Source of the DNA: Pogona vitticeps
Lineage: Eukaryota > Chordata > Lepidosauria > Squamata > Agamidae
Reading direction: 5' to 3'
Assembly (NCBI RefSeq): GCF_051106095.1
Contig: NC_135786.1
Coordinates: 144,631,001-144,695,000, forward strand
DNA: 64,000 nucleotides
Below are positions 1 to 11,776 of the stretch, one piece after another; the first letter of the stretch is position 1; each line of letters opens with the position of its first letter. The position numbers and the translations under genes were made by a program. Under the pieces are notes generated by a model. The model was not told where the DNA came from. It made no database searches and was given only the letters and a program-made list of their open reading frames with translations.

Positions 1-209
1 CAGTAAAAGTCCATAGTCTAATTTAAAAATGCCACTCTGCCCACTCTGCAGGATATATGCTTGGTGCACTGTTCTTTTCAGAGATCCTATTCCTCACAGA
101 TAGGATCATGGAAGGTAGTTGATGGTTCTGAGATATTAAGATCTAAGTGTCGGATGTCAGTAAAATACCTTATTTAGATTGTGAAAAATATATTGTGGTC
201 AGTAGCAGC

Positions 210-430
210 ACACTAGTAATACTAATTATTTATATAACACTGTTCTAAATGTCAAAATGATCCTTGCACATTGTATATTGACTCTGTGATCCTTCAGCTA
301 TCCTGAAATCTATGCCAATGCCATTGTCCCTATATTGCAGATGGGAAGAGTGAGAATGGCTAGCCATAGGGATGTAAGGTTTGAACCAGGGACTTTCAGT
401 GCATTCTGTTACCTGCTCTGCAACACAGGT
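210..430 (-). repeat. Old MIR/CORE-SINE-like fragment
   Basis: Read on the minus strand, this stretch has a degraded tRNA-like half with a B-box-like gttcaaacc (near 375-390), followed by a stretch resembling the CORE-SINE middle region. It is heavily diverged and could be a chance resemblance. It has no coding content. Confidence 0.35.
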
Positions 431-982
431 CTGTAGTCTGCAAAATATTCCACTGCCTTTGATTTTGTAACAAAGCTACCCATGGCAGAGTCTATGAGGG
501 CTTTATGACAGTCTCAAGAACCAGTTTGTTGGGAGTCTCAAGAACACAGGCATTGGAAATAGAGTCCTACTAGGTTTCCACATATCAATTGATATCAGTT
601 GTTCAATATAGGTATCCCCTGGTGCCAGGTTGTTTTTGAAGATGTAATTTTACCAGTCGTCACATTTATACCTCTTAAACTTGCAGTTTGTTCTTTTGTT
701 CATGATGTTTTGAAACCACTTTAACCCAAGTACAAAGCAGCAAGAAGTAAGTCCTAGTGTGTTCAGTATGGGGCATTCCATGTGCATGTTTAGGATTGCT
801 GCACCCGTCTTATCTACTTCCTTCGGCAACACACTTTGGCAAGAATTCTACTGTGTTACACAATCACACAAAGGCAATCACACAAACAGTAGTAAATATT
901 TGGGTGGCTTTCCACTGTAAACATGTTCATCTGTCGCTTGCCCTAACTGTAGCGTAAAGGACAGATAGCAAACAATTAAAAA
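431..982. other. No recognisable feature
   Basis: Only short unrelated open frames are present (about 60 codons on each strand), with no domain, repeat or RNA gene that I recognise. Confidence 0.6.
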
Positions 983-995
983 CACTTACGAAATT

Positions 996-1227
996 TTATT
1001 CGCGAAGGCTTTCACGGCCGGGATCTAATGGTTGTTGTGGGTTTTTCGGGCTTCTTGGCTGTGTTCTGAAGGTGGTTCTTCCTAACGTTTCGCCAGTCTC
1101 TGTGGCCGGCATCTTCAGAGGACAGCAAACTGTGCTCAGAGACTGGCGAAACGTTAGGAGACTGGCGAAGCGTTAGGAAGAACCACCTTCAGAACACGGC
1201 CAAGAAGCCCGAAAAACCCACAACAAC
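996..1227 (-). mobile_element. Short hairpin retroelement, probably Penelope-like
   Basis: The element is bounded by a perfect 13 bp direct repeat (CACTTACGAAATT at 983-995 and 1228-1240), so both ends are defined. Inside, the left arm (about 1029-1118) is repeated in inverted form at about 1135-1227, giving a long hairpin. The minus strand carries CTGAAGA and GAAAC (1087-1118 in plus coordinates) around a pairable stem. The same sequence occurs at 7939-8082. A 13 bp duplication of non-fixed length fits target-primed retrotransposition better than a cut-and-paste transposon. The Penelope-like assignment is inference from the hammerhead-like core and the foldback terminal arrangement. Confidence 0.6.
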
Positions 1228-1240
1228 CACTTACGAAATT

Positions 1241-2030
1241 GTCCTTATGTCTGTGGTTCTGTTCAAAAAGATTTTCATCATCATTATCTTAGAACTGCAG
1301 AGCTTGAAGGGATCCTGTTTTGGCTCTTCATCTTCCAGTCTACTATGAGTGACTACAGTTGCTTCTTTTCAACTATAGTGAACCATTTGCCAACCAGTGA
1401 TGGAGATCAGCTTCTTTAGTAGCAATCACCCAATGGGTTGCTATTAAGAGTTGCAGAAATATGCAAGATCCACTTCTGAATGATGTGGCTCCAGGTCCCT
1501 TTTGCATACTACGAGCAACACATCTATGTGAAAAGATTTATGCATGGCTAGCATGTGGGTCTTCCCCACCTGATCATAAACCTGATGTGAGAAAGGACGT
1601 CAAGCTACAAAGAATCAAACAAGCATCCTCTATCTCACAGTGTCAAAGTGCCACCATAATCTCAAAGCTCCTGAGGAACAGGAATGCAAGGTGCCACTGT
1701 GCTCATGCTGTATTTATGGTATTCTCATAGTCATCAGCCTGGCTGTTAGGGCAACAGATGCTGAAGGAGGTAGGGCTAATTCAGCATGCATCTTCTCATG
1801 CTATTACGTGGTTGTTGCTTTTCATATGCATTCTACATCTCTGAAGGAATGTGCCCTGAACTCTCTTTTGGAAGGTTTCCCATGTTGCACTCAGGCATTT
1901 TTAATGGGGTAACGTCATCCCTTCTCTGAAAGTACATGCTCCCAAAAAAGGGCCAGTTTCTCATGCATACACATAGATACAAATTTTAATATCCTGCTCT
2001 GCAAGGTCAAGAAAGAAATTATTTAACAAA
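1241..2030. other. No recognisable feature
   Basis: Two overlapping open frames of about 90 codons (1461-1730 and 1640-1912) have no recognisable motif and ordinary AT-rich composition. I regard them as chance ORFs. Confidence 0.55.
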
Positions 2031-2338
2031 GGCTACCGCAGAAGCCTCTGTGCTGTAAGGTCTATAGATCTGCAGCTGTAAGATCGAATCCATGCGAAGG
2101 AGTGAGCACCCGTCGCTTGTCCCAGCTCCCGCCAACCTAGCGGTTCAAAAGGTAGGAAGGTAACAGCGTTCCTCAGTAGGATGGTAACAGCGTTCTGTGT
2201 CTAAGTCGTACTGGCCATGTGACCACAGAAGATTGTCTTTGGACAAATGCTGGCTCTATGGCTGGGAAACGGGGATGAGCACTGCCCCCTAGAGTCGAAC
2301 ACGACAGGACAAATTGTCAAGGGGAACCTTTACCTTTT
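2031..2338 (+). mobile_element. Sauria SINE, nearly full length
   Basis: The 5' part is tRNA-related (ccgcagaagcctctg, then a B-box-like gatcgaatcc). The middle is the family's unrelated body (gtcgcttgtcccagctcc, ggaaggtaacagcgtt). The 3' end carries GAGTCGAACACGAC (2292-2305) and finishes in an acctttacctttt tail. That 14-base motif differs by one base from the end of the BovB element at 24361-24374, as known for Sauria SINEs, which share 3' tails with BovB. An internal segment is rearranged: the gtaacagcgtt block occurs twice. Confidence 0.85.
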
Positions 2339-2559
2339 ACAACACATATAAGGCAACCCATGAGCCCCTAGAAAACACTTTATTACCCCTTGGGGGATCA
2401 TTACGCCCAGGTTGGAGAACACTGCATTAAAGCAAGCTACTAGCTTTGGATGAAAGGAAGTGGATATTAGCAGCTGTACTCAGGATTCAAGTACACTGGG
2501 GGGGGTCCTTGTTTAAATCTTGTCATGGCTATTCAAATAGAAGCACAATCCTTCTGTTC

Positions 2560-2750
2560 AAAAGCTTGCAGTGATTCTAGTATATCTCCTGTATCGAATT
2601 GCATGAGGAACGATTGTAACCTGGGCAACATGTTGACAGTTTTATGATTCCCTGTGAGTTTCCATAGCCAAGTAGGGACTTGAACTTAGGCCTCCTGTGT
2701 CCTAGTCCAACATTTTATCCATGATACCAGACTGGCTTCTTCTGGGAACA
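2560..2750 (-). repeat. tRNA-derived SINE (MIR/CORE-like), diverged
   Basis: On the minus strand the right end gives a tRNA-like promoter (ggactaggac then a gttcaagtccc B box near 2670-2685), followed by the ccatggaaactcac-type segment typical of squamate CORE-SINEs. It is diverged and its 3' end is uncertain. Confidence 0.55.
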
Positions 2751-3067
2751 TTGCATGGCCCTGGTCTTTGGTGCATAGGAATGAAAATGAAAAGAAGGAG
2801 AAGAAGGGGACTTGTTTCATGTTGGAGGTCTTGAAGAACTCATGCAGATGTCATGCAGATATAGCATTTGCTAGGACCTAGAACCCCTACTGCTTACTCT
2901 TCTTGTGGCAAAAGTAATACAATCTATCCTTTAGCAGTATTGCCATAGCAACAGTAACAGAAAACATGATCCAGAATATGTTTTATTTTAAAGGGAAATG
3001 AGATTTAACTGATGTGGGGGTGGGGAATTGTTAACATTCTATTTACCAATTCTTCATGGTATTTTTA

Positions 3068-3322
3068 GGGCATGAACTGTTGAACCAGTGGTTTGTGCCA
3101 GTTCATTAATTAGCCAAACAGGTGTTCAGTGCTTCAAATCCCTGCCTCCTCCTGGGAATGCCCGCTCAAAGGCAGTGGCCCAGCTTCCCTGTCCCATCTC
3201 CTCCTCGTGCTGCCTCTGAGTGGGTGCATGCCAGACGAGGTGGGGCTTTGAAGCACTAAACGTTTGTTCGCCTGATAAACAAACTGGCATGAACTGCCGA
3301 ACAGGAAATGCATGCCCATCTC
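3068..3322. mobile_element. Foldback MITE, GAGATGGGC family
   Basis: The element ends in GCCCATCTC|TA (3315-3324) and begins with a damaged inverted counterpart after TA at 3066-3067. The interior is imperfectly palindromic: gccaaacaggtgttcagtgc on the left and gcactaaacgtttgttcgcc on the right. Related copies lie at 61974-62227 and, with different interiors, at 55421-55984 and 57147-57809. Confidence 0.6.
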
Positions 3323-3524
3323 TACAGCCACCCCTTATTTTCTGAAGTAAACCCTGACAAGAATTTAAAAATTTTCAGTCACAGGCAAACTATTCAAACA
3401 ATGTTAATGGCAGTTGGGAGAGAACTTCAACTGTGGAAGGTCCTCCCCTTGGAGGCTTGATTGTCGCTGCCATTGGCATCATTTAGGTGCCAGTCAAATC
3501 ATCCTTATTTATCAGAGCCTTTCA

Positions 3525-3735
3525 GAGCTGAGGATCATGGCCTGCTCTCTGAGGATCAGGTTTTAATGGAATGGTTTGAATGTTTTAATTTTGTTAATTT
3601 AATTTTCAAGCTGTTTGGTTTTTAATTGTTTTAAACATCTTATGTTTCAAAATTATTTTATATAGCTGCGTAACCTGCCCTGAGATGTGACAGGGGGTGG
3701 GCCATAAATGATTTAAATTAATTAATTAATTAAAT
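3525..3735 (+). repeat. 3' end of an L2-like LINE
   Basis: It contains the phrase taacctgccctgagat...ggtgggccataaat followed by a (TTAA)n tail, matching the 3' ends of squamate L2/CR1-type copies. It is 5' truncated and has no coding sequence. Confidence 0.5.
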
Positions 3736-3876
3736 ATGTCTAGCCAAGTTTTATGCTCTTCCTTTTGTTTTTAAAATAATACCAGAATATATTTTTGACC
3801 ATTTGTAGAGTTTTCATTGCCTACTCAACTTTAAAGGAAACTTTAAATGTGATTGTACGATGGATGATACTATAGA

Positions 3877-3985
3877 GGTAAGGATTCCCCTTGACATTTA
3901 GTCCAGTCGTGTCCTACTCTAGGGCACAGTGCTCATCCCCGTTTCCAAGCCATAGAGCCAACGTTTGTCTGTAGACACTGCACTG
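3877..3985 (-). mobile_element. Sauria SINE, 3' fragment
   Basis: The reverse complement shows the family's 3' body and tail (ccttgacatttagtccagtcgtg, gctcatccccgtttcc). Only about 110 bases remain, and the GAGTCG motif is mutated (3906-3919). Confidence 0.75.
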
Positions 3986-4469
3986 CTAAAATATTTGAAA
4001 CCAGCCAGTGTTTGGTTTAGCAGCAGCCTTTTTAGGTTGGGCATTGCAGAGCTTGTGAGGGAGAAACAGAAAAGTCCAGGTATCAGCCTGATCAAATAGT
4101 GTAGTGTCAAGATCTGTGTTATTGTCTCAAGATGGAGACTGTGAGCTTGTGGCATCAAATTGGGGTATAAGATTTGGCCTCAGACAGTTCATCCTCCATT
4201 GTCTTTCTCCTGCTCTATAGAAAAAAGAATTGACAAATTGTCTTCTATCTTCTCCATTGCCCTGTGTCAAAGCATACTGCTCCTGTTTTGTTCTTACTCT
4301 TAATTTGGCTCCAGCCAACATTTTTCCCCAATGTGTAGCAGGTGATTGACATCCTTTTGTCTCAAGGGAAGGAAAAGACAATCCATCCTACATTGCCTGA
4401 AGGAAAACAACATGCCTTAATGTGATGCAGCTATCTTGCTTTAGCTCAGATTCTGATGCTGAGGCATCT

Positions 4470-4680
4470 GCTTCAGATGCAGTTTATGGACAAATCTGTT
4501 TCTTTACCCACCCACTCAAACTGTGTAGTTACTGATCTGATGAAGGCTCCTGCTGGATTCAAAGTGTGTCTGTCTTTAAAATTTCAGTCATCCAATAAAA
4601 TTATTGCCCCTGGCATTTGTGGAAGGACCACACAGCTTTATTTAATGTTAAATGTAGTTAAGTATAAATATGAGTTTGGG
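4470..4680 (+). repeat. Penelope-like 3' segment with hammerhead-like half
   Basis: It carries CTGATGA (4537-4543) and, further along, the phrase cagtcatccaataaaattattg, part of a dispersed repeat that I recall from reptile genomes. The expected GAAA half reads CAAAG here, so any ribozyme core is decayed. The class assignment is inference. Confidence 0.4.
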
Positions 4681-4689
4681 AAGTCTCAA

Positions 4690-6655
4690 GAAACTGCTGT
4701 TAAATGATATTGTGCCAAAGGTATTTTTTTTAAAAAAACCAACGTATTAGTGATTCAGTCTGAAGCTTCCCATATCTGCCAGAATGGGCCCCCTTGATTC
4801 ATCCTTATTTACTCTCTGAAATGCAACAGTCTCCAAGAATTTGATAATTACCCACTGAGGATACACATTGGTCTGTCCCAAAAGACTTTTGGTGAGCCTT
4901 GCGAGCCAGTTGGGTGCCTTGATGGTGTGTGTCACCTGTAGCATACTAGTAACCATGCTTTCCTCTCCCGTTTAAGAGTTATCCGGCAGTCATTGTCAAT
5001 GCACCTCCTTGGTTGGCAAATTGAGGTCCTGATCAGAGCTGGTTGATGACGGGATGATGGATATTATCCAAAACATTGGGATACAGAAGCCTTTACCTGT
5101 TCCAGAGGTTTAGTGACATCCACCTGTTCTGCCTTAGACTTTTCATGATCCCAGAGACTTGAATCCTACCAATTACTTTGCCAAATACAGCTTCTAGCTT
5201 TTTAAGATTATGTTGTCAGTCCTCCGCATCATTTTTACTGACACTGACATAATTGATTTGCTATCCATCTTCCATTTTCTGATATTCATTCTGCGCTTTA
5301 ATGTTTTCTGGCTTATCTGCTAGAATTGCTGATAGTTAACTTTAAAGAATGCTTTTTGGGTACAGCAGTATCTGTTAATAAGAAAGCTTGGAATGGAAAT
5401 ATTGTTTTCTGGCTATCAAATTTTCAAAGGCAAAATTATGATTGAGGAGTTATCAAGCTCTTTATTCAGGGGTATACACTTTTAAAAAACAAATATAATC
5501 ATGTGCACCTTGATGGAACCACTCCTCACATGTGTACATGTAGAACTCACTCACCTAAATGCTTTTTTCCTGTTGATGTCACCAGAACAAATTACAATAG
5601 TTATGCAACATTTGCATGCCTGAATTGAAATGAACAGTAAGCTTACTCACTGTATGCAGCTAATAGGAAATTTAAGATGTCAACCTGAAACCCATTGAAC
5701 TGAGTCCTCACCCTCTAAGTTTTGTAAAAAAAAAATATTACTTCATAGTTTTTAAATGTTTTTCTTTTTATTTTATTGCCTTTTTGCAGTAAATAAACAA
5801 ACAAACCCAGAAGTAGTTGCTCACTTTTTTGTAAAAGACCACAAGGAAGTAAAACATGTTATCCCCTCTTTTCCTCAGTCATTTATGTTGCCTTATGCAC
5901 CTCAGAGTGGATTTTATTAATCAGATTTGGAATCCTGGAAATGCTCTCCTCTCTGAAGCTGGTAGTCTTGTTTTCCTTTTTCACTCCAGGATTAAAAAAA
6001 GAGAGAGCAAAATGTTGATTAAAGGAAAACAACTAATGCATGGTGAGAAAAGCAGGGTTCAACCTGTATTGATTTTCTTGGAATAATCTAGTCATAGTTA
6101 CCCGACCCAACTATTTATATTCTTAACATATAACAGGTTTTTAAGAGCAGCAGACTTCATCCTATTTAAATTTCCTCATTCACTTTGGCATTTTATAGAA
6201 GTTGTCTCCAGCATTTTAATTGGGAAATATTAACGTACATATAACAGATGGCTATAACCAAATGCAGCTATATTCCATGTGGGCTAGGCGTGACTTCAAT
6301 TTGAGGCACTGCAGCAGAAGCAATGATTGCTCTGCTGGCAAGCCCCATTTCATCAGCGCTGAGCACCCTTGCCTCCTCACGGGATATTGAGAGACACTGG
6401 AAGTCTCCCAAGAGCGACCTGGGAAGGGAGGGGGAAGGTGTGAGCTTCTTAAGAGATGCATTTTACCCCTCCCTTCATCCTCTTTCCTCCCCCTCCCCCC
6501 CCAGTTTGAATTCTTGGGTTTTCAGCTCTGGAATTGAGGAGCTGTTTTTAACAAAAGAACCCTTTGCCTCTGTTGTCTTTGACTCTATTGTTATTTATAA
6601 AAGGTGGGAGCGGAGATTGATGCAGGGCCCTGGACACCCTTTAAGATTCTAGAGT
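4690..6655. other. No recognisable feature
   Basis: Scattered open frames of up to 109 codons (6323-6652) lack recognisable domains. The sequence is ordinary AT-rich non-coding DNA with a short poly-C run near 6490. Confidence 0.5.
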
Positions 6656-6659
6656 TGCT

Positions 6660-7210
6660 GGAGGTAGCTTAGATCAGGCTTGGCAATTAAATTTTATTAA
6701 AGATCAGTAGAATTAAAAATTTGATGTATTTATATATATTTATATAAAGAAAATAATGATTTAAGTATTATTGTAAAAAGCCTGTGGGTAACAGACATGA
6801 ACTAAGGAGCCAGCAGGATCAGGTGGAAAGTGCCCACACCTTGGATTGCATAGCATTAATTAATAAATAAATTTCAATTGATTAATTGAACAGTGTATTT
6901 AAATATTGCTTTTTATAGATAAGTGGTTAAATTCATATCAGAGTAGGGGCGAATAGGAATAGGGTTCCATCCAGATGGGGTGAATTAACTCAGCGGGCTC
7001 TGATCCATGCTATAGATCTGTAAATAAATAAATATATATATTTGAATAAAATAAAATAATATTGAATAGAATACATAAATAAATAGAGTAATAATAATTT
7101 ATAAAAATAAAGAAAAAATACATTAATTTATTAAAATTAAAATTATTATTAAGGTTAAAATAAGGTTAATATAAAGAAATAATGCTAATAGTACGTTAAG
7201 ATAGTATATT
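6660..7210. repeat. AT-rich low-complexity tract
   Basis: It is dominated by ataaataaat and ttaattaat words without a clean repeat unit. No coding signal is seen. Confidence 0.6.
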
Positions 7211-7380
7211 ATATAATGTAATATAGGAACGGCCAGTAGGCTTAAGACCTTCAAGGAAAGGAATAGTGTAGGAGCTTGGTTGATCCCTGGTAACCGATGA
7301 AGAGGAGACAAAAGACAGTTAATGACAGTTTAAGGCAGTTAGGGCCGTGGTTGTGTTAGAGAGAAGAGAAATAGAGAGAT

Positions 7381-7695
7381 AAGGTAAAGGTAAAGGTTCC
7401 CCTTGACAATTTTTTTTGTCCAGTCGTGTTCGACTCTAGGGGGCGGTGCTCATCCATGTTTCCAAGCCATAGAGCCAGCGTCTGTCCAAAGACAATCTTC
7501 TGTGGTCACATGGCCAGTGCAACTTAGACATGGAACACTGTTACCTTCCCACTGAGGTGGTCCCTATTTATCTACTCACATTTGCATGCTTTCAAACCAC
7601 TTGGCAGGAGCTGGGACAAGCGACGGGCGTTCACCCCATCACGTAGATTTGATCTTACAGCTGAAGATCCACAGACCTTGCAGCACAGAGGCTTC
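7381..7695 (-). mobile_element. Sauria SINE, nearly full length
   Basis: Minus-strand copy. The tail aaggtaaaggtaaagg is the reverse complement of the (ACCTTT) tail. The reverse complement of GAGTCGAACACGAC lies at 7423-7436. The tRNA-related end (cttgcagcacagaggcttc) is at 7676-7694. It is less rearranged than the copy at 2031. Confidence 0.85.
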
Positions 7696-7938
7696 AGAGA
7701 GATGGAAAGAGATAGGAATATGACAAGTCTTGGAAAGTTTGTGTGGTTAAGAATTGAATGAATTAAACGTGATAATAATAAAAGAAACTGTTGGAATATA
7801 GTAACATTGTGATTAAAGAAAATCTAACTAAGCAAGCATATCTCAAATCAAAAGAACATATATTGAAGGAATAAAATAAGGCCATCCTTGATTTACATAT
7901 GTGATTGAACTATTATCCTATAAATAAACCTTGTTAAT

Positions 7939-8082
7939 TCGCGAAGGCTTTCACGGCCGAGATCTAATGGTTGTTGTGGGTTTTTGAGGCTCTTTGGCCA
8001 TGTTCTGAAGGTTGTTCTTCCTAACGTTTCACCAGTCTCTGTGGCTGGCATCTTCAGAGACTGAAAAACCCACAACAGCCAT
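7939..8082 (-). mobile_element. Short hairpin retroelement, same family as 996-1227
   Basis: It is flanked by a perfect 14 bp direct repeat (TAAACCTTGTTAAT at 7925-7938 and 8083-8096). The minus strand carries CTGAAGA and GAAAC spanning 8026-8057 (32 bases), the same span as in the first copy. The ends are short inverted repeats (atggttgttgtggg and cccacaacagccat). Only 144 bases long, it is a severely truncated copy. Confidence 0.65.
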
Positions 8083-8096
8083 TAAACCTTGTTAAT

Positions 8097-9770
8097 GTTG
8101 ACAGCTGTGACTCATTATTAAACTTGAGTAGATTGAGGAAAATATCCTGTGGTGGCAGCGGATAAAAGGTGAAAATTGTAAGTATCAGTCAAAGGCAAAT
8201 CTGGGTGTTAAGGAAAACAAACAGAGGAGCTGGAGGGTTGCTACAGAGTCAATTTAAAATACTATTTTTTTAGCATAACTGTTTATGATAAGCACAAATC
8301 TGCCAGTAAAACAACATGCTGTCAAAATGCTGAGGTTTGAGGAAAACTGATCTATACCCTAAAGTTATTTGTGTACAGTGAATTAAAGAAGTTTTATCTC
8401 TCCAGTGGTAAGAGCTAGTACATCAGTCCCATGTTCATGAGCTGGAAATCATGATCATATGCTGATGATCATATCTTGGTTTTGTAAGCTGAAATCCAGA
8501 TGAGACATTTGGCTTTATACACAGCCCTTAGCACATGCCTGCAAACACATCAGGAAGTGTTCCATTAAGTATCATTTCCTATTTCATCCAAATTGGAAGA
8601 GTATTGTTAATTTATCCAAATTAAGTCCAGGTATAAAACCAGGTCAGGAAAAGTTATTGTTTTGGTCTTCTGGATGGGGATCTTGACAGTTGTCATCCAA
8701 CCCCCCATAGGCTTTACAGAGTTCTGGTCTGAAGCCAGTGTCAAACCATGGCTAAATATTCAGGCTGATTCCTTTTGAATGGATGTGAAATATCTCTCCA
8801 ATTTTTATCATCATTTTATGCGCCAAGCTCTTGGTTCTGTGCTCCTAGCAGAGTCAGATGAGTAGGGAGGCTTCTAACTGTTTGACAGAAAAATAAGTGA
8901 TTTTCCAGACACAGGTGTGATTCCTGGGTCAACACCTACCAGCAATGTCAAAATATCACAGCTGATGTACTTTCGTAATCCAGGCATGCTGTCAAATACA
9001 ATAAGAGGCTGTGTGCAGAGCCACTGCATCCTCAAGCAAGATTATAGTGCATGAGAAGTGGTGGGAATGAAGTATTGGGCAGGCTATACTATGTTTCTGA
9101 CCAATATCATATGTCTATGTAAGTGCTAAAATAGGTATGCCTGCACACAGCATGCACATAGTTACTTAACAATTGCTTTGGGATGCGTAAACACAAAAAG
9201 CATCCTCCAAATCTGAAGATGGAGAAAGCTTGGGAATGGGAAATACCTATTTACAGTTTTTTAAAAACCTGCTCTCACCACTTTGTTCTTTGTTGTTACA
9301 GACTGCCAAATGCTGTCTTTCTCTACTAATCTGCAGAACATGAGATTAACTTGGCAACTTCTTGTACCTTGTACTAAAGTAGGAACAAATGGAGGAAAAT
9401 ATGGAAAGCTAGGACACTGTTTACATCCAACATTAAGAAAACTGGTTGCGGTGCTGGAAAAGGATCATTGAAAAGGCTTCAGAAATACTTTTGAAGAGCC
9501 AAACAAGACTTTAAGAAGATACCTGTTTTTCAAAAACAAACAAAAACCATCTGGTTCATGAATGTGGGATATTGGTGGCTTCTGTATCCATGATTCAAAA
9601 TGCCAGGAAATGATTTGACGTTGCTCCAGAATATTGTGTCCACATTGCCATCAGGAAAAAGAATGCCAAGCTTTACATAGCAAAGGACAGCCTGAATGTT
9701 GACAACACCAAGGGCAGCAGTCAAGATGAGGTGTTCACAAATGATATTTCTAAGTTCTCCACCCCATTTG
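8097..9770. other. No recognisable feature
   Basis: Apart from a few 60-codon frames there is nothing I recognise. The stretch 9283-9760 reads smoothly but matches no family known to me. Confidence 0.5.
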
Positions 9771-9778
9771 TCAGCAAA

Positions 9779-10080
9779 TAAATAAATAAATAAATAAAAA
9801 ATGTTGGGGGAACTATTTTACTTACCGGTAATTCTTTTAGGGAAAGGATAAATTCTTCAATGGGTTCTCAAAACCGAGGCACAACATTAGCAGAAGCTAC
9901 TACACCACCACTTTGTTCTCCCCCCCCCAAGGTTTTTGGGAGTTTTTGCACTGTCACAGAAAGTGCCATCAACCTTTGTTGTGTTAGCACCTTGGCCACC
10001 ATTTTGCTTTGTCCACAAGGTTCTCTATCTGATGTCACTCTAGGGTGATGGTGAGGCAGCCACAGAAACATGGTCTAAAA
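9779..10080. repeat. Short (AAAT)n followed by TTACCGGTAA-type dispersed repeat
   Basis: A short AAAT run (9779-9799) leads into cttaccggtaattc, a palindromic phrase seen at the edge of a dispersed repeat in lizard genomes. I cannot name the class. The remainder to about 10080 has a poly-C run and no coding signal. Confidence 0.35.
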
Positions 10081-10703
10081 AGTTGGAAATGTGAACTTCC
10101 TTTCTATTTCTACTGGTGTAAGGAAAAAAAAATCTCAGAATGTTTCTGGAAGAAAATTGAGAATTTTTGGCCCAGCGCTTGTCAATTACTTACTCTTTAC
10201 TATTTATGTAGTCCAGGCCTTTCAAATGTTACATTTTTGAGGGGCCATTGTAGAAGCATTTTGTCTTTCCTGCAAGAATGCATATATAATATGTAAGTAA
10301 GCTCTGTGGTGGATAGGAGAGAGGGTTGAATGGGACGGATTGTGTCCTTCTCCATGAAAAGTCTAATGTTAGTGATGCACCCAATTTTGTCTTCCTATTA
10401 CCTAAATGTATTATTTCACAGTATAGGAGAGTTCAAGTTTTCTGCCTCATTTTCAAAGTCTCTTAGAATTTCCTTCGGTTGTATTTTTTAGGCTACCATA
10501 ACAGAAAAGTGGCTGACAGCGCTTTACAACTTCTCTGATGGTCCAAACTTCATATTCTGGAAAAATTCCAGTTTAAATCACTGACCAGAAAACTCAAATT
10601 AATAATACTTTCCCCTCCCAAGTGCACTCTTCTTTGCTCTAAACTTACTCATATTCATCTTTTATACAGATTAAATATGTAGGTTTCCTTTTAGGAAGCC
10701 GAT

Positions 10704-10911
<208 letters not shown>

Positions 10912-11774
10912 CCGTTGTGCCTCAACTTACGACCATAATCCATTCCAAAAGATGGATGTAACTCAAAATGGTCGTAGGTCAAAGCACTATTTCCCATTGA
11001 AATACATTGGAACACAATTAATCCGTTCCGGCTGGAAAAAAAACCCTCCAAAAATAATATAAAAATAAAACACTGCAAGCCCCATAGGAACATGCTGAAG
11101 CTGGAAAAAAACCAAAAATAAATGGAGCAAGACCCAAAGGTGCTGGGGCTTTTTAAAAAACCCCCAAAATAAACAGAGCAGGTCCCGAAGGTGCTGGGGC
11201 TTAAAAAACAACAAATGGAACAAGCCCCATAGGAATGCTCTGGGGCTGCAAAAAAAACAAAAAATAAACAATGGAGCAAACCCCGAAGGTGCTGGGGCTT
11301 AAAAACCAAAAGAAACCAAAAATAAACAATGGAGCAAGCCCCATGCTGGGGCTGCAAAAAAAAAAAAATCACCAAAAAACAAAACAACAACACAGCACAG
11401 AAACATATCCCCCCAGCCCAAACCCACCCTGCAAAACCAACCCAGAACAGTTTTTAAAAGGCAAAAAGCAGCGCCTTACCTGGCAGTCCCAAGCCTCCCT
11501 GCAAACAAACACACTCTCACTCAGAAGCAGAAGCCAGGCAGTCCCAAGCCTCCTCCGACGCACTCACTCTAACCATTGGGGCAAAAGAGCTGCAAAGAAG
11601 CAGCCCCTTCGCCTACCAACAGTTAGCAATTTGAATTTCCCACCCTTTTCCCCTGCCTTTCTTTGATTGTAACTGGAAGTTCTGGCCGCAAGTCTAAGCA
11701 AAATTTTGTAGCTGGAGCTGGTCATAAGTCGAAATGGTCGTAAGTCAGGACGTTTGTAAGTCGAGGCACCACTG
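10912..11774. mobile_element. Tigger/pogo-like MITE with an internal minisatellite
   Basis: The right end is ...GAGGCACCACTG|TA (11775-11776). The left end, ccgttgtgcctcaacttacg, is a slightly mutated inverted copy after TA at 10910-10911. Between about 11080 and 11365 a unit of roughly 55-60 bases carrying ggagcaag...cc(g)aaggtgctggggctt is repeated about five times with gains and losses. Open frames across it are by-products of this repeat. No transposase is present. Confidence 0.75.
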
Positions 11775-11776
11775 TA

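Noticed and set aside
9283-9724. Possible processed pseudogene
   Set aside because: It reads smoothly and is followed by an AAAT run, but I could match neither strand to a known protein and saw no target duplication.
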